A stretch of DNA of 64,000 nucleotides from Salvator merianae (lineage: Eukaryota; Chordata; Lepidosauria; Squamata; Teiidae), in the NCBI GenBank assembly GCA_003586115.2, contig QVOM02000025.1, positions 44,932,522 through 44,996,521 on the forward strand, given 5' to 3'. This document shows positions 46,681 through 59,495 of this stretch, one piece after another. A program made the position numbers and the translations under genes. A model generated the notes under the pieces. That model made no database searches. It had not been told where the DNA came from and saw only the letters and a list, made by a program, of their open reading frames with translations. The stretch's first letter is position 1. The number at the start of each line of letters is the position of its first letter.

Positions 46681-48815
46681 AATATTTGAAGGCATCTGAA
46701 TTCACTTATTTATGTGAAAACTTGGCATAGGATGTTGCCACATCTGTAGCTTGAAAGATCCACTTAACATGGTTACTTAATTGCTTTATTTGTTTATCAT
46801 TTGCACAAGAACTGTGTCATGAAAGATTTTCTGCCAAGCTCACCAGAATTCAGTGTCCCTGTCGAATTTCTGTTTCATTAATTTTGCCTGCCTGCTCACC
46901 ACTTCCAGTGAGCTGTGTCATCTGTCATTCACTTATGAATTCTTGCAGCCATACAATGGTGCTCAAAGGGGCTGAACCCTGCTGAAGAACTTTTGATCAG
47001 TTACAGATATTTATAAATTTAATCATGTTTCAGTAGTTTTTTAAAAAATATATATTTCATACCCTGTCTGCTGTACGTATTCCACAAGCAGAAAAAGAGC
47101 ATTTGTGTGTTGAGATTACTTCACAATCTGCAAAACATTTTCAGGGAAAGCTCTCTCACTTCTGCACTCCTTTATTATCATATGTAAAGAAGATATCTTA
47201 TGGATTTGAGGCACGTAGCTGCATGTGGATGAAAGAATTTGGGCATGGGAATTTTGACAGATAAATGATGTTGTGCTGTTTGGCACAAGAGGAGTGAAGG
47301 AGGAAGTAATACTGTCAACAGCAAAGCAATCGGTTCTTGCTGATGCTGATTGAAGCCCCAGATGGACCTTTGTTGTTGTTGTAGTACTGGGCCGAGCGTG
47401 AATGGCACACCACACCACACCACCATGTCTTAAGTTAACAATGAGTTGGATTTAAAAGTCCTTTCTTTCTCTCCCCCTCTCTTCATCTCTTATTGCAATG
47501 TACTTAGTCATTCAGTTGTATTTATTTTAGGCTTTATCAGCATGGCAGGTGCTTGAAGAAATTTGCCCCTCTTTAAGCAAAACATCACTTAGCTCTTCCA
47601 CTCATTTGTTCTTCCAGGCTCTTTATAGCTGCTCTCATCTGGGATATGGACAGACATAAGCGAAGGAATTTCAACTGTGCTATGTACTTGCGTGAGGTTT
47701 TTGAATCCGTGGGGTCAGTGTTTAACTCTCCTATCTTCATGCAGCCTTAGATTCCCACTGGCTCAGAACATTGTTCCATTAGAAACAGTTGCTGTCCTAA
47801 CAAAATCTTCCAGTCCCTCAACTAGTTAAATTTTTGTTATTATATATAGGGTGTGTAACACTCAGCCCCTGTGCACATTACTTGTTAACAAAAACTATAG
47901 AGACTGTTAAAAAGTGTGTATACAATACCTCCCAAACCTTTCCACCCAGCTAATTATTTATATGTTTTCCTAGTTCCAAAACAATGGAGAGAGTTATCTC
48001 TAGACTCACTTAAATGTCATAATTTCAGCCGTGCTATTTGGCCAGTGTAACAGTATTTCACAAGCGAGCCACCTATGTTCATGTCTGGAAAGCAAGACTG
48101 AAATAGTTGACCAAGTATTACTGTATTGCCCTTTTTTATACCATTCTCCTACACTTTGCAGCTACCTAGGTAGATCAAATCCCTTTTCTGTCTTCTTGTA
48201 GGCAGACTCTGGTGCAGTCAAGATAAGAAATGCAGCCGAATTTTGTGCTGTCTTAATGACCACCAGGAAACTCCTGTTGAATGCAATATGAATGTGACCT
48301 AATAATCTAAAACCATTTTCTGATGGATTCCTAATGACATTTTATTATAGATTTCTATTTTATCACTATTTATTCACTTGGTGAATAAATTTTCGTAAAT
48401 TTATGGGCAGGGGGAGGGGGATACAAAAATACTGTCTTATCATTAGTAGAGTAGAAGCTGGAGTGAGAGAATGGCATGTACTAATAACCAGGGCATAAGA
48501 TCATGGGAACTAATAACCAGGGCACAAGAGTGTCCAAAGTTACATAGTATGCATGGTGGGAAATGTACATATGTACAATGTTCATACTATAATGACTATT
48601 TCAAGCAGAACCTTTAGTCCTATCCAGATATTACACCTGGAGTGGGAAGTAATTAATGTAAAGGATACGTAGCTGTTTATTTTGACTTTATGTTCTCAGT
48701 ATCTGATCTTCTTTTATTGGAGGGTGAGGGAGAATGGCCTGAAGTGAGTTGTATCTATGCCTGATTATATTAGAATTTCAGATCATGGGAACAATTCTGT
48801 TTTAGTTTAATTACT
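46680..48815. other. Intron 1, nothing firmly recognised
   Basis: Unassigned AT-rich DNA. A short near-duplicate (ACTAATAACCAGGGCA) occurs twice at about 48480 and 48510. Confidence 0.4.
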
Positions 48816-48817
48816 CA

Positions 48818-49010
48818 TCTACACTTAAGTTTTAATCCAGCTTTAGTCCATGTTCAGAGTGAGAGAACACTTCAGCAAAGTAACTAGTCATTTTCTTTTC
48901 ACGTTATCTAATCCAAACTTTGATTTTCTAAGTTAGATAATGCTGAAAGAAGACAGCTTGTCACTTTGCTGATGTGTTCTCTCACTCTGAAATTAAAACT
49001 TAGGGGTAGA
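48818..49010. mobile_element. Palindromic MITE, family A, copy 2
   Basis: 193 bp. Left end TCTACACTTAAGTTTTAATC and inverted right end TCTACCCCTAAGTTTTAATT. Inner arms CAGAGTGAGAGAACACTTCA and, inverted, CAGAGTGAGAGAACACATCA. Central inverted pair TTATCTAA / TTAGATAA. Same structure as 5936-6131. Confidence 0.8.
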
Positions 49011-50395
49011 CTAAATGTGCTTCCACACGTTGTAAAAGAAGCGGTAAGGATGTGAATTTTCAGGGTGATGTTCACATGTTTCACATGAAATTCATAGCTG
49101 TCCCATGTTTTAGGCACAATCATGCATGCTGCCAAAAGAATGATCTGGGACACTCCAGCACCTGTTTCTTTGGCAGTCTGCATTGGTGACAGCATATGCA
49201 CTGTCACCAGAATACTTCCCTGGTCTTTGGAGGGAGGGTTGCTCTCTCATGGGTGGGATGACAACCCTTCCCTTGGAAATGTGATTGATAGGTGGTCATT
49301 GCATGCATGTATTTTTGAAAAGGAGCTCATAAGTTCAGATACTGATGTTTTCTGAGGAATGCTGCTCTCAAACACAAAAGACACCCACTTTTCAAAAATA
49401 AAAAATGCAGTTGCTGTCTTCCGTTTAAAAAAGTTTACAAAAGCACTTAAAACACACAAAAATCTTTCTGTTCTCTTCCCCTGCCTCTCACACAGCAACC
49501 CAAGATTTAAGAACCCACTTTCCTGTAGCTTCTACTAATCAAAGGTCTGAAGACTTGGGTTTTCTAAAAACCTAAAGGTCTGAAGACCCAGATTGTCTAA
49601 AAGCTTAAAAGGCATTAAAGCCCACTGTGTGAGTGGTGGATGCTACTGCCTGAAAACATGAGAAGAGAAACAAAAAAGGAGGTGTCTAACAAAGCAGGGC
49701 TGATTTCCTCCCTCCCCCCTTGACCTTTGTCTCCGTGTTTCCTATTTCAATTCATATGGCAGAGGGATTTGCATTTCTTTCCTTACTAGCAAACTGAAGC
49801 AATATTTTCAGACAGCAGCACCTCTTCCTCACAGAATAAAAGGGGATTCCTTTCCATTTGGATTTCTGTGTGTGTGCATGAGAAGAGAGATGGAAAGGAA
49901 GGGGTGCAAATAAAATCCTGCCATCAACTCTTGTATCCAAGGATGCGGGTATCTGGATTTTCTGATAGTTTTTTTATATATATATCAAAAGTCCAGTATG
50001 TGTGTGTGGGGAGGATAGAGGACGTTGACTGGTGGGGAATGGAAAACCCTGATGTCTGTAAAATTTCACCACCCAATAAAAGGACCTCTTGCTAGGACAC
50101 CATCAGCCAATCATATCTCTGCAGCCAGTTGCTAAACTATATGCAGTTTTGGAACAGCAAATGTGTAAGGTAAAGTCCTGTCTAACTAATATTCTGTAGT
50201 AATTTTGAGTAAATTAATAAACATGTGGGTAAGGGCAATCCTGTAGATATCTTTGACAGGTGACCAATGGTATCACATGAAACATTTTTGGGTAGTGTCA
50301 ACTCACGCCAAGCTCTCGCTATGCTTTTCTCATAGCAATCCAGAGAAAGCTACAATTGCAAAATAATAGGATATTGTGCTATGATTGTTAATTTT
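49010..50395. other. Intron 1, unassigned
   Basis: GTGCTTCCACACGTTG directly after the family A element could be another MITE terminus. Otherwise no recognised feature. Short TA run at about 49975-49985. Confidence 0.4.
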
Positions 50396-50399
50396 ACCA

Positions 50400-50526
50400 G
50401 AATAATGATAATCCTGTAAATTGGGTCTGTATTCTGGGACTGTATTGGGAGCACTGTTATCATGTCTGGCAAATCAGTTACAATTACGAAATAATTATGG
50501 GGTTTTGATCCTGTCTGGATGTAGCC
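50400..50526 (+). mobile_element. MITE half, TGCCTCCAGA-end-like family
   Basis: Shares GGGACTGTATTGGGAG, CATGTCTGGCAAATC and CTGTCTGGATGTAGCC with the 3' half of the element at 63380-63482. Degenerate. Confidence 0.4.
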
Positions 50527-50970
50527 AGTGACTGATCAGGAAGGAGATCTTGGAGTAAGGATAGACAGTTCAATGAAAGTGTCAATATAGTGTGCATCCA
50601 CTGCAAAAAATGCCAATAGCATATTAGGGATAATAAAAAAAATGCTATTGAAAACAGAGGTGCTAATAACTTAATGCTATTCTACAAATCTATGGTATGA
50701 TTGCATTTGGAATAGTGTGGGCAGTTTTGGATGCTGCGTTTAAAAAAGAATCTAGTAGTTGGAGAAGATTCAGAAGAGGGCATTGAAGATGAAGCGGCTG
50801 GAAGAAATTCAGTACAAGGAAAGGTTGCAGCATCTGGGACTTTCTGGTCTAGAAAGGAAATGTGTGAGAGTAGACATAATGTGGAGAAAGTGGATAGGGA
50901 GAAGTTTTTCTCCCTTTCCCAAAATATTAGAACCATAGGTCAACCAATAAAGTTAAATCCTTGGGACAAA
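50527..50970 (+). repeat. CR1-like LINE fragment
   Basis: GAAGGAGATCTTGGAGTAAG (LGV motif), NANSILGIIKK-like text (about 50613-50645), GKVAASGTFWSRK in a neighbouring frame of the L-G-L-F-S-L-E-K region (about 50820-50860) and the EKFFSLSQNIRT region (about 50909-50945). This is the CR1 pol C-terminus with frameshifts. Confidence 0.7.
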
Positions 50971-50999
50971 TAAAAGGATAAGAATAAGAGAGGCTATTA

Positions 51000-51130
51000 T
51001 GGGAAACCCAGTGTCGTTACTGGATTTCCCATAATACCATTGCAACACACTTTTTGCCCATTGCAATCATTCCCAATGTAATGCTGAGAGGATTGTGAGT
51101 TTTACTTCAGGTCTGGAAGCAGCCTCAAAG
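51000..51130 (-). mobile_element. MITE half, TGCCTCCAGA-end-like family
   Basis: Reverse complement starts GGCTGCTTCCAGACCTGAAG, AAAACTCACAATCC and CATTACATTGGGAATGA, similar to the 3' half at 63380-63482. GGGAAACCCAG / CTGGATTTCCC at 51000-51030 form a short inner hairpin. Confidence 0.5.
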
Positions 51131-54100
51131 GCAGTCTGGTTTCTAAACGCTCTCCTGAAGGAGACAAAGTACTTTGACGGTCCAGTCCATTTTCTCACTG
51201 TTGCTATGCCTTGTGGGACTGTGGCTGCTTAGTTTGTAACAGTAAGGGATTATTGAGAAATGGGCAGCAAAAAGAAGCTGTTGAGAATGCTTTTCCTTCT
51301 GAACCCAAAACAGCACCAAGAAATGATATATGAACAGGGGTGAGTGGCTAAGGAGACACATGATTTATCTTTCTAGTGGCTAGTACATTTTTCTGTTTCT
51401 CCTCAGTTCTTTACCACAGTAAAGGGACCGCTTGCTCATTTCTGCTTCAATTTATACCTGCCACTTCCACTTTTCTTCGTCCTCCTCCCTCGATTCCCTT
51501 ACCACTCCCACTAAAGCTTTCTTTTAGGGTTCTCTCACCACCTCTAAACCAGCCATAAGAGAGGAATAAAATAATTTTGAGGAGAATTATATGGAGAGAA
51601 TTTTAACAATGAGTGGAAGATTGTAATTACTCTCTTCCATTAGACTCAGTGGCTTTGGACAGATAAGCTGTATTGAAACGTGTGACCAGGGCATGGGATC
51701 ATGGATTGTCTTTCACTGTTGTCATGGTGACAGTGATGCAGGTGGCCTATAGCTGCCTGGCTGTCAGATCTTATACATCAAACTGGTGCTAAGTGAAAAT
51801 ATGTTAGAGGCATTGAGGGGGTGGGGGATTGCCAGCAGTGTTTGTCATATCAGGTGGAGGAAAGCTGGCCTCTCTTAAGAAAAGGATTTTTTCCCTCCTT
51901 GAATGCTTTAGATGTCTTAAAAACGGTTCTTTCGAATATTTTTTTTATCTGAACAAAAATGGATTTTCAACAAGGGAGACAAACACCTTGCAAAATGAAT
52001 GCACTGTATATATGTATAATTATAAAACCACTCCGAAAGTTGGGATTGTACTGTTTTTTTGAAGATGACAGAGGAAAAATATGTTCCCTTGCCAAGCATT
52101 ATTAGCTCACAGAACCTCAAAGATTCACTGCAGTTTTCTCTTGAAGTTTCAGCCAGTACTATTTGGTTCTAGGAAAGTGCAAAAAGAACCCACAATTGGG
52201 AGAGAGAAAAGCAAAGATGAATAAAGATCATGGGAGAGGGAATAAATCAAAAACTCATCCAGAGAGCATCTCCACTGTACAGTTTCAAAGATTTCTTAAC
52301 AATAATATTTGAATTACTTGTTAGTGTTTATTTTCTTAAAGTATACTTTTTGCCTACAAAGATGCTTTATAATAACAAACTTCCTTAGCGTGATGCTGAG
52401 ACAGAAAGTGGTTGTTCCCATTTTATGTGTCTCTATTACAGAGAGCTCAAATTGGTGCATATATCCTACTGTCCTCCATTTTATCTCCACTACATGTGAA
52501 GTAGGTTAGGTTAAGCGATGCTAACTGGCCAGACTTCACCCAGTGAGCTTTCATGACTGAATAAGGATTGGAACTCAGGGACTCTTAGGTGCTAGCTCAA
52601 CTGTCTGGCCGATATGCTAGGCTGATTTTAAGGATCAGAGACTTCTTCATTTGAGTGATTGAGCAAAAAGCTCCCTCATCATCCCCTGCCCAAATTCAAC
52701 ATTTTGACGTTATTCCACAATTTGAGGAGCTGTTGCTGGCTCATGGAACTTACAGTTCCAAATCATAAGGAAGACGCCATATTGATGATGGGTAAGCCAG
52801 GAGGTAATTTTTGTTATCACCTTGTTAGCTAGAAGGTCAGTTCTCCTAATAGTAGCTCTTAAAGCCTCTCATCATGCCAGCTGTGTGAATTAACTGACAC
52901 AAATCAATGCTCATGGATCAAATTTTCTTATCCTATAATGAAGTACTAATCAATAAGGCCATCATACCACTTAAAAGAGGCCACCTCAACCACAGCTTAA
53001 GACTCTGAAATGTTGAAGTGGGTTTCTTGTAAGAGAGTTGACTACTGAAAATGTGTGTGTGTGTGTGTGTGTTTTAAAAAAAAAACTTGGTACACTTTGT
53101 GTTTCCTAGTTTGAGGGAATTGGAGTAGTTCTCCAGATTTAAAGTTGGCATCCCGTTCAGTGCTTTTCCTTTCAAGTCTCTAAAGCACCATACCGCGGAT
53201 TCATTCTCATTTGCTTTTATCATTCTGTGCTTGTAACACAAGGACAAGAATGAAATTTCTATTTGAAATGTACATTCTGTTTTATGCTGCCCCTGTAGTC
53301 TTGTACATACGTCCCCTCTGGTTCATAAAATAGTTGATATGGATTAACTAGCAAACATGCATTGAAAAGTCAGGACAAAATCTATCAGTATGGCACTCTT
53401 TTAAGCTCTTCATGATATAAGGGTAGATAGCTTGCCTGTATAATCTTGCCCTGAACTGTTTGAAGTTGTGTAGAATGAAAAAGGCACATTATGACAAAAT
53501 ATAAGAAGCGGTAGTTTTCCTAAATATTATTTTTCATTTTTATCATATAGCAGCTTCCTGGATTTTAAGAAATCAGATTATTTGATGCAGCTGACTTTAC
53601 TCAACTTGTTGGCAAATTATTTGCACTCTTTCCCTTCTACAGTTATTGCAATTTGTAAAAATAAAGGTAAAGGTAAAAATCTTTACTTTAGTACTCTATA
53701 AAAATGTATTGCTAGATTTCTCCTACAGATTTTTCCCTCTTGGGAACATTGTTGCCTGTGCATTAACTGCAGTGGTTTGTAACCATGGGATGGGAGCCAA
53801 AACTGGTTTGTCCTGCTGTTTTGGGTGAGTTGCAGAAATCTTCTTTAATAATCTGAAATTCTCTACCACAGCTACTTTTAGCTTTTGATGAATAGTATTG
53901 CCAACTTGACAGTTGAAAAAAAGCCAAGGTGAAAAACGGCCAGATTTAGCAGGGAAATGCTGAAGTTGGCAACACCGTAGAACTTTGTTGTGAAGACTTA
54001 TGTAGAACTATGCTGTGAAGGTAATCACTGACCTAGAGTGAAGAACTTTCAAAGCTACAAAGTCAAGGCTTACGTTTATCTAGTGCTAGTTTTTAATTTC

Positions 54101-55315
54101 GTAATCTTCTAATATTGCTGTACTTTTGTACAACTCTTTTGTACTAATTTTGGATAACTCTTTTGGCCCCATTCATACAATGCTCTGTTTTGTACAGTTT
54201 AATAGGCTTGCCAATTTGGCCTGCTTAATATCATACTGGTGGTATGAGAAAATGATGGTTGAGCATATCCCAGCTTTGACTCTGGAAATGTGTCCCAGGG
54301 ATCATGCATAAACCATATGACCAAATGGCATGCAGCGTGCTACGGTTGCTGTGTGCCTTCTGCAAAAATGGGTAACATATATAAAAGACAATGAAAAAAT
54401 ATATATTAAAAAATGGAGAAAGGGAGTGTTCAAGAGGGTAAGAACACTGTGTGTCATTTCACTTCAACTTGGAAATGTACTATCACTGAAGGAAAAATGT
54501 GAATGAGCCCTTCATTGAATATTCAATTATAATGTTTATATTGTTGAGTTATTATTTTTTTTCTGAATAAAATTTTATTTAAGGATTACCTGCCACTTCA
54601 CTAGAGTGTTTTTTCTAGAGATTTTACAACTCTTCTCTTTTGCCTTTTTTTTTAAAAAAAATCTATTTTAATTGTTGAAGTTTACAAAAATATCAACATT
54701 CATGGGTTTTTAAGCTAACATGTGAGCCTAACCTGGTCTCCAAAGAAAGGCTAAAAACTGCTACCTAAAAAGTTCTAAAACAGAAGCAAAAGCAATAGGG
54801 TTTGCCTATTGAGTTCCTTAGCCAAAGTGGAACTGCACAGTGTAGGCAGAAATGTTTTTTTCCATGCTTGGCATTTTGGGTACCCCCAAAGCTGTTTCGG
54901 GTCTCCTGTTAATTGATAAAGGAGGAATAGCAATTGCAATATTGTTCATGGAAGCTTAAACTCTCTCTTTCATACATATGCACCCTCGCTCTCTTTCTCA
55001 CTCTCTCATATACACAGTGGTCAAGGTCTAAAATCTGTACAGAACACCTTTGCATGCTTCCAGACTTTTATTTTTCTTCTTGTGATACAAATTGGGGGTG
55101 CAGGTAGACTGTCTTATACTGTACACCGTAGTCTCACGATGGACTGATGTTATGTGTTCCTTGAGTTATATCATAAAGTGGTAAGTCTTCCCTGCAGTGC
55201 TTAGAAGTTTTTCTGATAATTTTGCTAAGTATGATCTTTCTGCCCCCAGATCCAACCCTCATACTAGTATCACAAGATCAAAACACCCTACAACTACAGA
55301 GACGCTTATGAAAAA
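51130..55315. other. Intron 1, long unassigned AT-rich stretch
   Basis: No firm repeat calls apart from simple repeats. No coding homology. Confidence 0.4.
53052..53072. repeat. (TG)n microsatellite followed by poly-A
   Basis: About ten TG units, then TTTT and an A run to 53085. Confidence 0.9.
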
Positions 55316-55319
55316 CTCT

Positions 55320-55499
55320 GGGTGATTCTGCATTGGCCAATATACTGGATCAGCACGTGTACTAGGATCTTCCCTTCCACATGCGGGTGCAGTCAAAGGG
55401 AGGGCCCAGGTAGGATCTCCCTTAGACCACACAAGTATGTGGAAGGGAGGCTCCTAATATGCGTGCTGGTCCAGTATACTGGCCAATGTGGAATCACCC
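55320..55499. mobile_element. Palindromic MITE, 180 bp
   Basis: Left arm GGGTGATTCTGCATTGGCCA then ATATACTGGATCAGCACG; inverted right arm GGGTGATTCCACATTGGCCA then GTATACTGGACCAGCACG. Arms extend about 60 bp to CCCTTCCACAT. GGG terminus is Harbinger-like, but the flanking triplets (TCT, TTT) do not match, so class is open. Confidence 0.8.
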
Positions 55500-57860
55500 T
55501 TTGAATTATTTTGAGATCTTGAATTCTTTTATGTGTCATGTTTGTTCCATACAACATTTTTGGTTTTCTCAGAGGCCCAGGCACTGCCTCATAGCTGTTT
55601 TTTCTTTCACATCCTTATGTGGGTCTCCTTTTTCTCAGCATCTTTTTGCCGGCATCCCAATAATCCCCTGACTATTTCTTGAATCTCTTTTCTCACCCGT
55701 TTCTTCAAATTTGGGTAAGTCCATGTTAGTGAGACTAAGCTCCAAAAAGATTTTTTAAATTTGCATTTGCAACCTGTGATCTCCGTGTCAGTGCCTACGT
55801 ATGTTTTCTAATATTTAGAAACAGGAATCCACTCGTTTGGTTGTAATACAGCAATGTATATGTGTAACATTTCAAAACAATGCATATATTAAACTGCTAG
55901 AATCAGTTTCTTATCAACAGAACAGTCTAGTTGGTGAAGACACGTTTTGCTTCTGGTTATGTGGCAGATTGATTCTCTGTGGATGTTAATAGCACTAGCA
56001 ACCAGAAAGGCTGTTGCCTGAGCAAAGTTATTACCTCATTATCCATGGCACAGGGTTAGCTATAAGGTTTGGCCATCTGTGCTCATGCAAAGTGGGAGGG
56101 GGAAGGAGACGGACAATACCAATAACATTTCTCAAAGTGAGATGGCTTCCCAGCCAAGTGTGCAGTCCGTGGAATAATCACAGAGACCACCCTGGTTTTG
56201 TGTGTTTGCATTGCAAGGGCTGGCGCACACTGGCAACTTTTACATCTCAGATCGTGCTTCAGAATAGTCTTTTGCTAGTTTGTTCTTGTAGTGCTTTGCC
56301 AGGTAAAAGCAATTTTGCAGCTGTAAGTTGCCGGAACAGTATCTGGCAGTCTGGATCCATAAACACTTTTCTGCAAAGTATTAAAAGCAGCTGAATTTCA
56401 ATGTCTTGTTTTGTTTTGTTTTGTTTTTTAAAAAATGAAAAATGTTAGCTTGTTCGTGTTAATTAATTAGCACTCAGCTAAATAATAACACTGATAAAAG
56501 GGGTTTTGTAATGACAGCTACAATTGCAGCATAGTTGTTACAAGGCATTTTTAAATTAAAAAAACTAATATTGAAATGATTTTGTTTAAAAGCCATTTCT
56601 TGGGTTAAACAAAATCTTGTTTGCTTTTGTTGTTCTGAATGAGATGTTGGATCTTTTCAATTACGTGGGTGAAAATATTTGTGTAGTTGCTAGAGGCTGA
56701 TGTATCCTCTGATTTTCTTATGTCATCAGCTGAATATATTGTGCTCCCATAATTGGCAGCCTGTAGCTCTTTGCAGGAGAGTAAAGCTGCTGTTAGTGTC
56801 TGCCTCAGACAATCCAATAGTGCATAATAGGAAGGGGGAGGTATCCTGTTGTTACATTAAAGTCAGTTATCGTCATCCTGCCACCCTTCAAATGCAGAAT
56901 CACCTGCAGAATTCATATCCTTCTAGTTTTGTTTTCTGCATTCTTCCCCACCTCCCTTTTGATTTAAATTCTTGTACTTATTGTCTAAGGATTTATTCAT
57001 TTATGTGGCATTTATAGCCCTGGTCCTAGACAGGACTAAGATGTTTGCAAAACTTTTGTGTTGCAAAACAATAGAATGCCTGTTACGGAGTTCTCTTAAG
57101 ACAGTGGTTCTGCTGATGTAATGTCACAGAATGTTCACAACATTCTAATTACGGAAAGGAAAGTTCAGTGACAATTAATGTAAACCCAGAAAAGGTCAGA
57201 GCAGAGAGGGCTAATTTTTTTCCCTAAAGACTTCTTTCATTCTTGACCAGTTCTTCAGGAGCAGCCTCCCAGCAGTGGGTGTGGCTATCCCATATGTGTA
57301 TGTTTATACACACCCTGTGAGATTTGCAAAGGAGGGGCGGCTTATCAAACTTCTGTGCGCTCATTGTTGATTGATTTGATTGTGGGAATGGCGTGATTTG
57401 CCTTCCTATCAGAGGCCTGGAATGGAGGCTTCTGTTTCTTTGACTGTTCCACCACTGTGGTTATTAAATGCCCCTTGCAGAAATGTGTGCTGTAAGCTAA
57501 GGCGCAACTGGAAAATGACCAGATATTGAGGACAGTTATTGAGAGAAGAGGCAGCAAAATGAAGGACAGTTGAAGAGGCAGTGGAGTGAGGAATGTGGAC
57601 TCAAGGAAAAAGAAAAAAAGTGAAATATCCTCAAAGATTTAGGGGTTAGGGCAAGGCCCAGTAGGCCATCATTTTGCATCTTCCACTGTTCCCCTCTTGT
57701 GATTTTGCCATGATATTTTGCCATGATTTTTGCCAAGAACACTATGTCAACAGCATTGCTGTAGTTGACTAGATTAATCACACTATTGGAAACAAAAAAT
57801 GGTAAGACTAGTCTGACATGACTGGTTCCTGACAAACTAATGCTGGTTCGTAGCAATAGC
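55500..57860. other. Intron 1, repeat-poor block with candidate regulatory DNA
   Basis: 55900-56400 and 57130-57550 look unique and motif-rich (GATTGATTTGATTG, TGTGGTTATTAAATG, CTTATCAAAC). TGTGGGAA at 57381-57388 is a core RBPJ/CSL site match. A (TTTTG)n tract is at 56405-56426. No exon recognised. Confidence 0.35.
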
Positions 57861-57910
57861 AGTGTTTATTTATTAGATTTATATGCCGCCCCTCTCCGAA
57901 GACTCTCCGA
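57860..57910 (-). repeat. LINE tail fragment
   Basis: GTTTATTTATTAGATTTATA then TGCCGCCCCTCTCCGAAGAC is the common squamate LINE 3'-terminal text in antisense. CTCTCCGAAGA is repeated in tandem. Only the tail is present. Confidence 0.6.
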
Positions 57911-58227
57911 AGATTGTAGGTGTTCTTTTCTTACTGTTTCCCCACCTTCCCTAAGCAGCAGAACTACAGTGACTTTTACCTTGTTTGTACTTTGGACCCA
58001 GCTGAAGAAGGCCTTCTTGTTGTTTTTTATTGCTGATATTATCTCATTCTGAGACTGAGCGTCACTGACTCTCTTTCTACAAGTTCAAGGTATCACTCTA
58101 TACTCTTCCTTTGCTTTGTGTCCCTGCTTCCATTTTCTATACACGTCCTTTTATCTTTTCATCTAGCTACCTGTGCATTCCTATAGGGATTTTCAAGGGC
58201 TTCCCAGTTTAATGTCTCATCCTGATA

Positions 58228-58310
58228 AGTTTATTTGTATTTCCATCCCACTTCGTACTCTAAGGTCTCAGGGTGAGTTAAAATAACACCCAATATTAAA
58301 AAAAAAAACC
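58228..58310 (-). repeat. L2-type tail fragment
   Basis: GTTTATTTGTATTTCCATCC and AAGGTCTCAGGGTGAGTTA parallel 37870-37925, the tail of the antisense L2 copy (AAGGTCTCAGGGTGGGTTAC). Confidence 0.65.
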
Positions 58311-58970
58311 CCAAAACCCTGTCTCATTAAAGAAGACAGATAATAGTGTTGGAAAGAGGAGAGCAAGCTACATCATAAACCAACGGCTCGAGTAAAGAGT
58401 GGATAAACATGTGCAGTGATGGTGTTAGATCCACTTCAGAGAGAATATCATTCCTCAACTTGGGGCCTATCAAGATGCCTTTGCATCTTTGTGCTTATGA
58501 TTTTAAGATCTCATCTTTCAGGCTCTCCATTCCTTCTTGGATTTACCTGTTAGTATTCTAGCCATGGAATCCTGTCCATCTTTTCTCTGAGTTCATTAAA
58601 ATCTGCCTTCCTGAAGGCCAACGTATATGTCTGTATAGACTCTTAATATGGAGTGTTGTGGTATCTCCGTACTGTTGAGTTTCTTATTTTTAGCAAAAGC
58701 TATACCCTGCAAGTGCTGTCAGGTTTGGGGTAGTATCAGTCATATCATGATTGCCTTCTTACAGTAGCATTGTGGTACTTCTTGTTTCTCCCTATATTTG
58801 GGGCATTACTAGGCAGACACTAAAACTCTGTATGTCACATGATATTAGCATGCCTTCTGTATGTTGCAACATTCATATAAGAATAAATCTTGTGAGCTTG
58901 GGGTCTTTACTGATCCCTTCTCTTTGAGCAAGAGGTGGAGTCAGTGGTGAGGGGAAGATTTGTATGTCTT
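58310..58970. other. Intron 1, unassigned
   Basis: Text such as CTGAGTTCATTAAAATCTGC then CTTCCTGAAGGCCAACG near 58588-58623 is reminiscent of sauropsid LINE sequences in antisense, but I cannot assign it. Confidence 0.3.
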
Positions 58971-59495
58971 CATTTGGTACAACAGCTCTGGACTTACTTT
59001 GACTAGCAGGCACTAGCCTCAGTGACTCAGACCCTTGTTATCTCATGTCTGGACTACTACAGTGCACTCTATCTAGGACCGCCACTGAAGATGACTCAGA
59101 AGCTTCAGCTGGTCCAAAATGCAGTGGCCCATTTGTTACCAAATCACAGAAAAACCCATCTCTTCCACCCAGCTAGTAGCCATCCTGTGCTCTTGGCTGA
59201 TCGTTTAAAAATTCCTAGCCTGCATAACATATTAAGAACTAGGGCAAGGAATAGAGCCTTCTTAGTTATAGCCCCTGGTCTTTGGAACTATATTCCAACT
59301 GATATCAAGTGCCTTACTGGTATTACTTTCAAAACCTCTAAAAACATATTTCTTCAGCCATGCCTTTGGAACTGTTTAATAGGGTGATTGTAATTAATTG
59401 TTTTTTGTTTTCTTTTTCTGTTCATGTTTAACTTGTAAACCACAAAGTCCTTTGAAATCTGTGGCATACGAGCTAAAGAAATAAATATGACAATA
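58970..59495 (+). repeat. L2-clade LINE 3' fragment, sense
   Basis: Plus frame gives VISCLDYYSALYLGPPLKMT and QKLQLVQNAVAHLLPNHRKT, then NILRTRARNRAFLVIAPGLW and NYIPTDIK. These match the L2 pol C-terminus (SRLDYCNALY, LQLVQNAAARLL, RAFSVVAPRLWNSLP). The KLQLVQNA part lies at 59022-59387. Ends with AAACCACAAAGTCC...AAATAAATATGA near 59490. The open frame of 121 codons is a relic, not a gene. Confidence 0.85.

Noticed and set aside
59022..59387. 121-codon plus-strand gene
   Set aside because: The translation matches the L2 LINE pol C-terminus (LQLVQNA, APGLWNYIP) and is a retrotransposon relic.
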